Source of the DNA: CBDDBU01 sp965226045
GTDB taxonomy: Bacteria; Pseudomonadota; Alphaproteobacteria; VGEJ01
DNA length: 64,000 nt
Direction: 5' to 3'
Assembly: GCA_965226045.1 (NCBI GenBank)
Contig: CBDDBU010000021.1
Coordinates: forward strand, 1 to 64,000
In this document: in pieces, positions 26,371-35,457 of the stretch
Numbering within the stretch: position 1 is the stretch's first letter
Layout of the letters: the number at the start of each line of letters is the position of its first letter
Made by a program: the position numbers and the translations under genes
The notes under the pieces: generated by a model
The model's input: the letters and a program-made list of their open reading frames with translations, nothing else
Database searches by the model: none
Told to the model about the DNA's origin: nothing

Positions 26371-27541
26371 CAACATCGTGCGCGCCGCCGAGGATGTGCG
26401 GACCATCGGACTCGGGGTCAGCATCATCAACGAAATCCAGAGCCAGGCCTCCGAGGATCTGGGGTTCGGCGTGCGCGGTCAGGCGCTCGGTTACGGCGCC
26501 ATGTTCGGCAAAATGCTCAACCAGAACGACCAGTACGAGGTCGCCGAAGGCTACTTCAACGATATGGACGTGTTCATCCCGTCCAAGGTCTGGCAGCCGA
26601 TCGACACTCAGCGGATCACGGAGTGGGAGAACGTCACGAATCTCTCGAAGACGGGCCGGCTCACGCCCGACTCCAACCCCGGCCAGGGCGATGCGCCGTT
26701 CCGTCAATTGTGGCTCGACGAGAATGGAGACCGGGTCGAGGGGCCGTCACGCTACGTCTCGATGGTTCCCGGGTGGCACAACGCCGATTCCATCGGCTAC
26801 AACCCGGACGAGACCGGCCGCAAGATCGAGAGCTGGGCCGAACTGTTCAGCGACGATTTCAGGGGCCAGGTGGCGCTCCTGAACGTGCCTCAGATCGGTG
26901 TCATGGATGCCGCCTTGGGCGTCGAGGCGTTGGGTCTCCTGACCTTCAAGGACAAGGGCAACATGACCAAGCAGGAGATCGATTTCCTGATGGATTTCCT
27001 GATCGAGAAGAAAAAGGCCGGGCATTTCCGGGCCTTCTGGGAGACCTTTGGCCAGTCGGTGAACCTGATGGTCAGCGGCGAGGTCGCACTGGAAAGCATG
27101 TGGTCGCCGGCGGTGACCGCCATCAAGGCCGAGGGCGTGCGGTGCGTCTATGCCTTCCCCAAGGAGGGCATGCGCGGCTGGCACGGTGGTTGCGCCATCT
27201 CGGCCAAGGCCACCGGCAAGGCGCTCGACCAGGCCTACGAGTACATCAACTGGTGGCTGAGCGGTTGGCCCGGTGCGTTCGTGGCCCGTCAGGGTTATTA
27301 CATGTCAGTGCCCGAGAACGTGCGGAAGCATCTCGAGCCGGAGGAATGGGACTACTGGTACGACGGGAAAGCCGCCGCCAGGGAACTGCCCGATCCGTTC
27401 GGCAACATCATCGTGCCCGAAGGCGAAGTCAGGGACGGCGGATCCTATTGGGATCGCTTCAAGAACATCGCCGTGTGGAACTCGTTGATGGACGAGAATG
27501 ATTATCTGGTGAAGCGCTGGACGGAGTTCTTGACCGCCTGA
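26255..27541 (+). CDS. Periplasmic substrate-binding protein (PotD/F-type), Tat-exported
   Basis: A 428-residue ABC-importer binding protein. The N-terminus contains SRRRLMGTTAAVAAAGAITG, a twin-arginine signal, with cleavage likely near VRA/AEDV. The body has the extracellular solute-binding family 1/PotD layout: YEVAEGYFNDMDVFIPSKVW near the start, WHNADSIGYNPDETGRKIES in the middle, and a Trp-rich C-terminal half (YINWWLSGWPGAFVARQGYY). It captures a cationic or small amide ligand in the periplasm for the permeases downstream. It is preceded by a duplicated copy of its own leader, so two initiation regions exist and only the second gives this protein. The ligand may be a ureide or polyamine; specificity is unproven. 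Confidence 0.87.
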   Translation: MRVKQNDTTKTTQRTAISRRRLMGTTAAVAAAGAITGFPNIVRAAEDVRTIGLGVSIINEIQSQASEDLGFGVRGQALGYGAMFGKMLNQNDQYEVAEGYFNDMDVFIPSKVWQPIDTQRITEWENVTNLSKTGRLTPDSNPGQGDAPFRQLWLDENGDRVEGPSRYVSMVPGWHNADSIGYNPDETGRKIESWAELFSDDFRGQVALLNVPQIGVMDAALGVEALGLLTFKDKGNMTKQEIDFLMDFLIEKKKAGHFRAFWETFGQSVNLMVSGEVALESMWSPAVTAIKAEGVRCVYAFPKEGMRGWHGGCAISAKATGKALDQAYEYINWWLSGWPGAFVARQGYYMSVPENVRKHLEPEEWDYWYDGKAAARELPDPFGNIIVPEGEVRDGGSYWDRFKNIAVWNSLMDENDYLVKRWTEFLTA

Positions 27542-27584
27542 TCGCGACGCGCTTCGCCCTCTCCGGTCGGAGGGACGGCCGCGA

Positions 27585-27705
27585 TCAACCCCCTCCCCTT
27601 CGTGGTCGGGCCGGGGGAGGGGTGAGCCGCTGCGCCTTGTGGATAGCGGCCGTTGTCCACGATTCACCCCCACCCCGGCCCTCCCCCGTCGACGGGGATG
27701 AGGCG
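27585..27705. repeat. GC-rich inverted repeat between ABC genes
   Basis: ccccctccccttcgtggtcg with gccgggggaggggtga is answered by ttcacccccaccccggccct and cccccgtcgacgggga on the other side of a short loop, an imperfect inverted repeat of about 33 bp per arm. It lies between the binding-protein gene and the first permease. It could act as a partial terminator giving more binding protein than permease, a common arrangement. No U-tract, so classification is uncertain. Confidence 0.55.
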
Positions 27706-27722
27706 CGTCGACGTCGTGATCG

Positions 27723-28703
27723 ATGACTGAGTCCGTCCAGCACCCCGGCCTGATTGGTGGTCAGCTCCGCGCGCCGACGGTTGTCGTCTCGGCCGCGGCC
27801 GAGAAGATTCGACGCCGACCTGGCTTCTCGACGGGCTGGTTGATAGCGCCCGCGAGCCTGTGGCTGCTGGTGTTCCTGGTAGTTCCCCTGGTCAGCATCG
27901 CGGGTTTCAGTCTGTGGACGGCCGCCGACCAAGGCGTTTCGGCCGGGTTGACGCTCGAATACTATGCGGCGTTCTTCGAGGAGGAGGGGTTCTTCGATCC
28001 CGCCTCCTCGAAGTTCCTCACCCCAAGCGTGTTCGTCAGGACATTGTTCACCACCTTCATTTTCACCCTCGAGGTGATGGCGCTGTGCCTGCTGGTGGGC
28101 TACCCGATCGCCTACTTCCTGGCCATGCAAGTGCAGTCGTTCAAATGGCAAATGGCTCTGTTCCTTGTGGCGCTGGTGCCGTTCTGGACCAGCTACCTGA
28201 TTCGGGCGGTGGCTTGGCTGCCGATGCTGGGACGGCGCGGACTGCTGAATAAGGCGCTGGTCAGCTTGGACATCGTCGACAAGCCAGCAAGCTTTCTGCT
28301 GTATTCCGAGTTCGGCTACACGATGGCTCTGGTTCAGCTCTACGTGGTGCTGTCCGTCGGACCGATCTTCTTTTCCTTGGCCAAGATCGATCGCTCGATC
28401 CTGGAAGCCGCCCGCGACATGGGCGCCTCGCCATTCAACGTCTTCAGGGAGATCATCCTTCCGCTTTCGCTGCCGGGCGTTGCCATCGGCATGATCTTCA
28501 TTTTCGTCATGATCATGGGGGAATTCGCGACCGCGGTCGTGGTCTATGGCGGCAAGACGTCGACCACGGGAACTGTCATCCTCAACTACTATGCCATCGC
28601 CAACTACCCGTTCGCGGCGGTCAACGCGGTCATGCTGATGTTGGCGATGATGATCGGGGTGGTGATCATCTTGCGCGTCGTCGACATTCGCAAGGAGCTT
28701 TGA
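27723..28703 (+). CDS. ABC transporter permease, PotB-like
   Basis: A 326-residue inner-membrane permease. After a 35-residue cytoplasmic lead there is a hydrophobic helix (SLWLLVFLVVPLVSIAGFSL), then the core of five helices. The EAA loop that contacts the ATPase is ILEAARDMGASPFNVFREII, with the typical PLSLPGVAIG following. It belongs to the spermidine/putrescine/opine class of importers. It is the first permease; the second begins 1 bp after its stop region with AAGGAG just inside this gene. Substrate unproven. Confidence 0.9.
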   Translation: MTESVQHPGLIGGQLRAPTVVVSAAAEKIRRRPGFSTGWLIAPASLWLLVFLVVPLVSIAGFSLWTAADQGVSAGLTLEYYAAFFEEEGFFDPASSKFLTPSVFVRTLFTTFIFTLEVMALCLLVGYPIAYFLAMQVQSFKWQMALFLVALVPFWTSYLIRAVAWLPMLGRRGLLNKALVSLDIVDKPASFLLYSEFGYTMALVQLYVVLSVGPIFFSLAKIDRSILEAARDMGASPFNVFREIILPLSLPGVAIGMIFIFVMIMGEFATAVVVYGGKTSTTGTVILNYYAIANYPFAAVNAVMLMLAMMIGVVIILRVVDIRKEL

Positions 28704-28704
28704 G

Positions 28705-29532
28705 GTGGCGCGCTGGTCCCGAGCGAGGCGGCGGCGAGCCGGTGTGAAGGCCGGCTTCAGCATCTATTACGCGATCTTCCTGGTGTTCATCTTCGGACCG
28801 ATGATCGCCATGTTCGTCCTCTCGTTCCAAGGCCAGCGAGGGGGCACCAGCTTCCCCATGCGGGGGTTCAGCTTCTACTGGTGGGGAAAACTGTTCGAAC
28901 CATCGGCGGTGGGCGATCTGCAGGGCGCCATGTTTCGCTCGCTCATTCTGGCGCTGATCGTGATGGTCATCACCGCGCTCTTCGCGACCATGCTGGCGAT
29001 GGCCTTTCGCAAGCGCTTCTTTGCTTCGGGTGTGCTGTTCTACACGATCATGGCCGGCCTCATGGCGCCCGGGATTCTGCTCAGTCTCGGCCTCGCCACG
29101 TTGCTGCGCGAACTCAACATCTCGCCGGCATGGTGGTCGTCTGGGCTTGGTGTCCACGTCGTGTGGACCTTGCCGTTCGGGTTCCTCGTGATGATGGCCG
29201 TCTTCAATCGCTTCGACGCCAGCCTCGAGGAGGCGGCGCGGGACATGGGGGCCGACGAGTGGACCGTCTTCAAGGAAGTGACCTTGCCGCTGATCGGCCC
29301 GGGGATAGCGGCCGCCGGCCTGTTCGGGTTTACGTTGTCCTACGATGAGTTCGCCCGCACCACCCTCCTGGCCGGCGAGTACAACACGCTGCCGCTCGAC
29401 ATCAACGCCTCGATGACTCAGCGCATCCGCCCCACGCTGTTTGCGCTAGGCACCGCGTCGACGCTGTTCTCGCTCGCCATGATCGGTCTGTTCGTGGTGA
29501 TTTACACCGTGCTCTACCGGCGCCTCCGCTGA
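28705..29532 (+). CDS. ABC transporter permease, PotC-like
   Basis: A 275-residue inner-membrane permease starting at GTG 28705, one base after the previous stop, with AAGGAG at good spacing. Membrane helices begin at IYYAIFLVFIFGPMIAMFVL. The EAA motif is LEEAARDMGADEWTVFKEVT followed by LPLIGPGIAA. Paired with the PotB-like protein it forms the translocation pore. It ends 3 bp before the end of the convergent ATPase gene. Confidence 0.9.
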   Translation: MARWSRARRRRAGVKAGFSIYYAIFLVFIFGPMIAMFVLSFQGQRGGTSFPMRGFSFYWWGKLFEPSAVGDLQGAMFRSLILALIVMVITALFATMLAMAFRKRFFASGVLFYTIMAGLMAPGILLSLGLATLLRELNISPAWWSSGLGVHVVWTLPFGFLVMMAVFNRFDASLEEAARDMGADEWTVFKEVTLPLIGPGIAAAGLFGFTLSYDEFARTTLLAGEYNTLPLDINASMTQRIRPTLFALGTASTLFSLAMIGLFVVIYTVLYRRLR

Positions 29533-29535
29533 CGA

Positions 29536-30621
29536 CTATCGATCGAGCAACACGCCCGCCTCGGCCGGCCAACAGATCGTCTCCGGTTCGCCCATCTCGT
29601 AGAGGCGATCCGAGATGTTGCGGTGCTGCTCCACGCGCACGAACAGGCCGGATGAGATTTCGAACACATCGGTTTCCAGCGAGCCCCTGAACTCGGTGGT
29701 GATGTAGCGGCCCTCGACCCGATTGGCCATCCCCGGTTGCTCGCCGGTATGCATGGAATCGGCCCGGACCGAGAAAGACGCCTCCTCGCCGACGCGCACG
29801 CGACGGACGCGCTCAGGCACCCGGACATAGAACAAATTGTCGGCGGATTCGACGAACACCATCGAGCCGCTGCGCGATTTGATGGTGCCGTTGAGCAGGT
29901 TGTTGTTGCCGATGAACTCGGCCACGAACTTGGTGCGCGGATCGTTGTAGATCTCGCGCGATGTGCCCGTCTGCTGGATCACCGCGTCGCTCATGACGAT
30001 GACCTTGTCGGCCATCGACATCGCCTCCTCCTGGGAATGGGTGACCATGATGAAGGTGATGCCGAGTTCGCGCTGAATCTTTTTGAGCTCGACGATCATG
30101 GATTGGCGCAGGTTGTAGTCGAGCGAACCCAGCGGCTCGTCCAGCAACAACACCGTGGGTCTACTGATCAATGCTCTGGCCAACGCCACACGCTGCTGCT
30201 GTCCGCCGCTGAGATCGCTCGGCCGCCGGCCGGCCAATTCGGTCAGCCCGACCATCTCCAGCATATCCGCCACCCGCCCGGCTCGTTCCTCCTTGGACCG
30301 CCCCTGCATCTTGAGGCTGAATTCGACGTTCGCCGCGACGGTGCGGTGAGGGAACAGCGCGAAGCTCTGGAACATCATCGAGGTGTCGCGCTGGGACGGG
30401 GGGAGGTCGGTCACGTCCCGTCCCGCGACATGAATCGTGCCGGAGGTGACCTCGTCCAGGCCGCCGATCATCCGCAACGTCGTCGTCTTGCCGCAGCCGC
30501 TGGGGCCGAGCAGGGCCACCAACTCTCCGTGCTCGATCTCGGCATCGAAATCGATCACGGCCCGGACGCCGCCAGCGAAGGTCTTGTTGACCTGGCGCAA
30601 GACAACGTCGTACTCGGGCAT
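29536..30621 (-). CDS. ABC transporter ATPase, PotA-like
   Basis: A 361-residue nucleotide-binding subunit. Walker A is GPSGCGKTTTLR, the Q-loop region follows, the signature is LSGGQQQRVALARAL, Walker B is VLLLDEPLGSLD, and a switch His is in MVTHSQEEA. A C-terminal TOBE domain (residues 280-360) carries EASFSVRADSMHTGE. It powers import through the two permeases. Unusually it is encoded on the opposite strand, tail to tail with the permeases, so it must be made from a separate transcript beginning upstream of the flotillin gene or between them. Confidence 0.9.
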   Translation of the reverse strand: MPEYDVVLRQVNKTFAGGVRAVIDFDAEIEHGELVALLGPSGCGKTTTLRMIGGLDEVTSGTIHVAGRDVTDLPPSQRDTSMMFQSFALFPHRTVAANVEFSLKMQGRSKEERAGRVADMLEMVGLTELAGRRPSDLSGGQQQRVALARALISRPTVLLLDEPLGSLDYNLRQSMIVELKKIQRELGITFIMVTHSQEEAMSMADKVIVMSDAVIQQTGTSREIYNDPRTKFVAEFIGNNNLLNGTIKSRSGSMVFVESADNLFYVRVPERVRRVRVGEEASFSVRADSMHTGEQPGMANRVEGRYITTEFRGSLETDVFEISSGLFVRVEQHRNISDRLYEMGEPETICWPAEAGVLLDR

Positions 30622-30646
30622 GTGGCGCCCCCAGCCGGTCCACAGC

Positions 30647-33064
30647 CTAAGTCGTGGCCCGCGCCATGGCCTCTATCAGGCTCCAGACATTCTCGAAGGT
30701 GACGTCTGCGAACTCGCCCCGCTCGCTTAGGTCCCTCAAAAGACGCACCGCCTGAACCATCGCTTCGTCGGCGCCCGCGGCGTCTGTCAATATCGTGACC
30801 GCCTCGGCCAGCGGAACCTCCCGTGCCTCGCGCGTGCCTAGGGTCTCGCCCACGAGCGCGGCGAGTTGCTCATAGGCGCGCCGAATCGACGCGGGGTCGT
30901 CGTCGGACCGACCAAAGACGCCGCGCACACCGTTGGCCGCGAAGCGACGGCGCAGGCCCTCGGGCATCGACTGTGCGAGCCCCTCCAAGACCTCGCCGAG
31001 GCCGAAGCCGGTGGTGAACATGCCGCGGACGGTGTCCATGGTGCCGTCGCCGCCGCCGTACATGCGGATTTGGGCGTTCTGTAAGGCGTTACCCATGGCC
31101 TTGGCCTGGTCGATATGGACGTCGCGCTCGGCCTCGATATAGAGTTTCGAGAGTTCCAGGAAAGTAGCCGCCTCGTTGTATTTCTTGAGCGCCACCGCCT
31201 TGGCCTCTAGTCCGGTGGCCTCGGCCGCCAGCCGTCGTTGATCGTTCGCGACCCGAAGCGCATCAACCTCCATTTCCGCGCGGCCCGCAGCGCCCGCTTC
31301 ACGCTCGATGCCTTCGGCGCTGATCTTCTGGGCATCGCTGAGGGCGTGCGCCCGGACCCGCGTCGCCTCCGCCTCGAGCGCCGCCGCCTGGCGCCGGGCC
31401 TCGGCCTGGCTCACCATGTGCATGCTCGTGATTTCGGCTTTTCTCTCCTCTTCGATGCCCTGCCGCTCGGCCAGCTTCTCCGCATCGATGCGCTCGATCT
31501 CCTTGTCGCGCACGGCATTCGCTAGGGGGCGCACCGACTCCATGTCGTGCTCGGCGCGCTCGCGCTCGGCCGTGGTCTCAAGGCGCTTGGCCGCGACCTC
31601 TTCAAGCTCGCGGGTCTTCTCGACCAACACGATCTCGCGATCGCGCTCCTCCACCTCGCGCGCTAGAAAGCGATGAATGTCGACCCTCTCGCGCTCTTGT
31701 TCCTTGGCGATGAGCGCGATCTCGCGCTCCCGCTGCTCGAGTTCGACCGCCAGGATCTGGCGCAACTCGGCGCGGCGCAACGCCTCCTCCTTAGCGATCT
31801 CCTCGGCCTGAACCTCCCAGCGCTGCTGCAGCACATACCGCTGCTGCTCGCTCAAAATCCGCGCCTTTTCGTTGGAAATCTCCTGCTCCTGGCGGGCCGC
31901 CGCCACGGCCTCTTCCTTGTCGGTATCCAGCGTCGCGAGCTTGGTCGCGAGCTGACGCTGATGCATCGCCAGCGTCACCGTTTCGGTCGCCTTGTGGCGC
32001 TGGTTGCGCGCCTCCTCCTCGTCGGTGGCGATAGCGGTGGCCCGCTTGATCTCCGCCAGTTCCCGCTCTTTTTCCTTCTCGATGAGCGTGATTTCCTTGT
32101 CCTTGCGCTCCTGCTCCAAGGCCAGAGATCGATGAATTTCGCTGGCCTCGCGTTTCTGCGCCTCTTCCGTGAGAGATACCTCCCGCTCGGTCCGCTGACG
32201 CTCGAGCGCCACCTCGTTGGTGAGTTCCTGCTCCTCGACGGCGCGTCGCTGGTTGAGTACGAAGATCTGCTTCTCGCGGACGTGGAGGGCTTGGTCGTTC
32301 GAGACCGACTTGTCCTGATCGGCGCGCGCGAAGGCTTCCTGCCGCTCGATCTCGAGCAGCTCAAGCTGGGTGTCCAATTCTTTCTGGCGAATGGCGACCG
32401 AGGTCCGCTTCTCGGTATCGTGCACCACCCGGCGCGCGTTGGACGTGATCTCGGTGATGATCTTGAGACCCTCGGCGTCGAACACGTTCTCGGCCTTGAA
32501 GTACTCCTTGCCCGTCTGTTCAAGGGTGACGATCGTGACCTCTTCGAGGACCAGGCCATTGGCGCTGAAGCCTTCGACCGCATTGGCCTTGATCGCCTGG
32601 GCGAAGATGTCGCGGTTCTCATGCAGCTCGCTCAGGGTTTTGGTGGCGGCGTAGCTGCGTAACGCGCTGACTACCTTGGCCTCGAGCAGGTTGCGGATCT
32701 GCTCGGCATCGAAGGTTTTGTCGCCGAGGCTGCGGCTTGCCGTCAGCAGATGGTCGACGGTGTGGCCGACGTGGGTGTAGAGCTCGGCGACGACATCGAC
32801 GCGAATCTTGTCGGCCGTCAGGATCGCCTGATCGCGCGATCGGCTGACGATCAGCTTGATCGTCTCAAGCGATACCCAGGTGATCTCGTGGAAGACGGGG
32901 AGAACGATCACGCCCTGGCCTAGGCACACCTTCGTGCCCAGAAAGCCGGTGCGGATGAACCCCATGTTGGCGGGGGCTCGTTTGTAGACCCAGATCGAGA
33001 GGATATAGATGATCGCGGCAACAATGATCGCGATGACAAAAACAATGATCACATTTTCGACCAT
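30647..33064 (-). CDS. Extra-long flotillin/SPFH-domain protein
   Basis: An 805-residue protein. Residues 1-25 are a membrane anchor. About 30-215 form the SPFH/band-7 domain (GQGVIVLPVFHEITWVSLET through AVEGFSANGLVLEEVTIVTL). About 220-620 are an Arg/Glu/Lys-rich coiled coil, and the last 170 residues contain QIRMYGGGDG and a helical tail, as in YqiK/flotillin-like proteins. Typical bacterial flotillins have roughly 450-550 residues; the excess here comes from a coiled coil that repeats itself (about 245-345 resembles 387-497). Flotillins organise membrane microdomains. It lies between the ABC ATPase and hyuB on the same strand, suggesting co-expression. The reason for linkage is unknown. 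Confidence 0.85.
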   Translation of the reverse strand: MVENVIIVFVIAIIVAAIIYILSIWVYKRAPANMGFIRTGFLGTKVCLGQGVIVLPVFHEITWVSLETIKLIVSRSRDQAILTADKIRVDVVAELYTHVGHTVDHLLTASRSLGDKTFDAEQIRNLLEAKVVSALRSYAATKTLSELHENRDIFAQAIKANAVEGFSANGLVLEEVTIVTLEQTGKEYFKAENVFDAEGLKIITEITSNARRVVHDTEKRTSVAIRQKELDTQLELLEIERQEAFARADQDKSVSNDQALHVREKQIFVLNQRRAVEEQELTNEVALERQRTEREVSLTEEAQKREASEIHRSLALEQERKDKEITLIEKEKERELAEIKRATAIATDEEEARNQRHKATETVTLAMHQRQLATKLATLDTDKEEAVAAARQEQEISNEKARILSEQQRYVLQQRWEVQAEEIAKEEALRRAELRQILAVELEQREREIALIAKEQERERVDIHRFLAREVEERDREIVLVEKTRELEEVAAKRLETTAERERAEHDMESVRPLANAVRDKEIERIDAEKLAERQGIEEERKAEITSMHMVSQAEARRQAAALEAEATRVRAHALSDAQKISAEGIEREAGAAGRAEMEVDALRVANDQRRLAAEATGLEAKAVALKKYNEAATFLELSKLYIEAERDVHIDQAKAMGNALQNAQIRMYGGGDGTMDTVRGMFTTGFGLGEVLEGLAQSMPEGLRRRFAANGVRGVFGRSDDDPASIRRAYEQLAALVGETLGTREAREVPLAEAVTILTDAAGADEAMVQAVRLLRDLSERGEFADVTFENVWSLIEAMARATT

Positions 33065-33143
33065 ACTCGCCGTCCTGGATTGTTCTTTGAGTTACGCTCC
33101 GACCTCTTTGAGGCCACCCCCCGCCCGCTTCAGCCGCGACATC

Positions 33144-35444
33144 TCAAACCCCCAGCCACGCCCCGTTCGCCGATCGACGCTCCCCGAAATCGAAGACCGG
33201 GAGGTCCTTGCGCTCGCGCTTTAGGTTCTTGCGTCGTTCTTGGGTCGCCCTCTGATCAACCTGCACAGGCGTGCCGACCACGACCACGCCATAGGCGTTG
33301 CTTGCCACGTCCGCTGTCATCAGCTTCCGCGCCACATCGTTGCGCACCCGCGACGGGTCGCGCTCCAGGGCGTCGCCCCAGCCCCCGCCGCCGGCGGTGC
33401 GAAAGACGATACGATCGCCGCGCCCGACTTTGACGTTGTCGATCTTCGAGGGCAGGGACTCGCGACCACCGTCGGCTCGCTCCAGCCATTTTGATGAGCA
33501 CGCGCCGGGCCTGCCGCCGAGAATCCCCCAGGGCTGGGTGAGGTGCCGATCATCGTGGATCGATATCTCGCCCGCCTCGAGAAGCAAGTAGACCTTCTCC
33601 ACGCCATTGCCCCCGCGATGCTTGCCGGCGCCACCGGTGTCGGCGACGCTGCCATAGCGCTCGATGATCATCGGATAGTAGCTCTCAAGGTACTCGGTGG
33701 GGATGTTCTCGAACAGCGGCCACCACGAGTGACCATCCAGGCCATCGCCGATCGGGCGACCGGGAATGCCGCCATAGAGAATCTCCATCAACTGGAAGCC
33801 GCGCCCATCGCGGTCCACGCCCGAGTAGAGGAAATGCGGGCTTGAGCCATAACCTGCGGCCGTCGCCATCTCGGGCGCATTGCGGCTAAGCGCGCCGCCC
33901 AGCACATCGAACTGCCGCGACAGGGCGTGGGTGCGACCGCCGAGCGCCGCCGGGAAGGTCGGGTGGACCAGCGAACCCTCCGGCATGGTGACGTGGATGA
34001 GGTCGTAGAAGCCATCGTTGAAGAGAATCTGGGGGTCGAACACCATGATCATGTAGACCCCGATGAACATCTTGAACATGCCCTCGTGGAGATAGAAGTT
34101 GATCGGCCCCGGCGATTGCGGCGCGGTGCCGGTCCAATCGAAGTAGGCGTGCTCGCCCTCGCGCCACACGGTGAGCTTCATCTTGAAGGGACCATTGCCG
34201 AGGCCGTCGTCGTCGACATAGTCCTCGAACGACTGCGGCTCCTCCGGCAAGTTCTGGACGATGAGTTGGCGCATGGCGCGGTTGGTCCGTTCCAGCAAGG
34301 CCTCGCAGGCCTGCCTGTAGGTCTCCTTGCCGAACCGCTCGCAAATCTCGATTACCCGTTTTTCGCCGGCCCGGCTGCCGGCGATGATTGCCATCAGGTC
34401 GCTGTAGTTCATTTCGGGCGTGCGCGTGTTGTTCATGATCAAGTCGATCGCCGACTTGTTGAGTTCTCCGCGCTCGTAGATCTTGATCGGCGGGATCTTC
34501 AGACCCTCGCCAAAAATCGAGGTAGCGGCGGTCGGCATGCTGCCTGGCACCGGGCCGCCGACATCCATCACGTGGCCGAACATCGAGCTGAAGCCGACCA
34601 TCTCCCCGTCGTGGAAGATCGGCACCAGCACCATCCAGTCATTGATGTGGCTGATCGCCCCGCCGCATTTGTAGGGATCGCTCTGTAGAATTACATCGCC
34701 GGGATAGAGTTCGAAGTTCTGGGCTGCCAGCATCTCCGTGACATAGGAGCCGAACTGGCCGACGATCATCCGGCCCTTGGCGTCGGTGATCATGGGGAAC
34801 TCGTCATGCTGCTCGCGAATGACCGGCGACATGGCCGAGCGAAACAGCACCGCGTCCATCTCGTGGCGGGCGTTGCGCAGCGCGTTCTCGACCAGATCCA
34901 GCGTGATCGTGTCGAGCCGCCCGCGCGACGCGCGCTCCGTGCGCGACGGCTCTGGCAGGGGCGAGGCCGCCCCGCGCCCACCGCTGCTAGACGGCTGAGG
35001 CGGCTCATCTTGTTCGCGGGCCGCCGCCCCGGAGCCGAACAATTCGGCGCAATGCGCCAGCGCGTCGGCGGTCGCGCGGCGCAGCGCCGCACCTTCGTCG
35101 CCGTTGACCCGGGCCGAGCCGAACTGCGATTTCGTCACGCCGTCAACCTCGAGTTTGCAGAGCACGGTGACCATACCGTTCTCGGTCTTACGATTGACCA
35201 CCTCCGAGGACCAGCCGGGGCCGAACCGGGCATTGAGCGACGCCCCCACATCGCCGTCGCGTTCAGCGCTCATGACGTCCACGCTCGCAGACGCCAAGTC
35301 CTCGCGCGTTGCGGGCCGATGAGTGACGCCGAGCAGGCCGAAGTCGCGCTTCTGAGCATCGAGAATCTTGTCGAACTGCTGCTTGTTCGTCTTCATCAGG
35401 TCGTCGAGCGACAGGCTTTGGAAACGCGGGTTCAGGTCCGACAT
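33144..35444 (-). CDS. hyuB: HyuB (ATP-dependent hydantoinase/oxoprolinase B subunit) with extra N-terminal domain
   Basis: A 766-residue protein. Residues about 190-766 are a normal HyuB/5-oxoprolinase-B subunit (IREQHDEFPMITDAKGRMIV, GDVILQSDPYKCGGAISHIN, PGSMPTAATSIFGEGLKI, FRTAGGGGWG). Residues 1-150 are an added domain (LNARFGPGWSSEVVNRKTEN, then AALRRATADALAHCAELFG), joined by a Ser/Pro/Gly-rich linker. A related domain is encoded alone at 40204-40722. With HyuA it hydrolyses a cyclic imide such as N-methylhydantoin or 5-oxoproline using ATP. GAAGAGG precedes the start, 13 bp after hyuA. The extension is unlike usual HyuB proteins of about 550-600 residues. Confidence 0.88.
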   Translation of the reverse strand: MSDLNPRFQSLSLDDLMKTNKQQFDKILDAQKRDFGLLGVTHRPATREDLASASVDVMSAERDGDVGASLNARFGPGWSSEVVNRKTENGMVTVLCKLEVDGVTKSQFGSARVNGDEGAALRRATADALAHCAELFGSGAAAREQDEPPQPSSSGGRGAASPLPEPSRTERASRGRLDTITLDLVENALRNARHEMDAVLFRSAMSPVIREQHDEFPMITDAKGRMIVGQFGSYVTEMLAAQNFELYPGDVILQSDPYKCGGAISHINDWMVLVPIFHDGEMVGFSSMFGHVMDVGGPVPGSMPTAATSIFGEGLKIPPIKIYERGELNKSAIDLIMNNTRTPEMNYSDLMAIIAGSRAGEKRVIEICERFGKETYRQACEALLERTNRAMRQLIVQNLPEEPQSFEDYVDDDGLGNGPFKMKLTVWREGEHAYFDWTGTAPQSPGPINFYLHEGMFKMFIGVYMIMVFDPQILFNDGFYDLIHVTMPEGSLVHPTFPAALGGRTHALSRQFDVLGGALSRNAPEMATAAGYGSSPHFLYSGVDRDGRGFQLMEILYGGIPGRPIGDGLDGHSWWPLFENIPTEYLESYYPMIIERYGSVADTGGAGKHRGGNGVEKVYLLLEAGEISIHDDRHLTQPWGILGGRPGACSSKWLERADGGRESLPSKIDNVKVGRGDRIVFRTAGGGGWGDALERDPSRVRNDVARKLMTADVASNAYGVVVVGTPVQVDQRATQERRKNLKRERKDLPVFDFGERRSANGAWLGV

Positions 35445-35457
35445 GCCTAGGTCCTCT

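Noticed and set aside
31673..32662. 329-codon plus-strand frame opposite the flotillin gene
   Set aside because: It is Leu/Arg-rich antisense to the heptad-coded coiled coil, a typical shadow.
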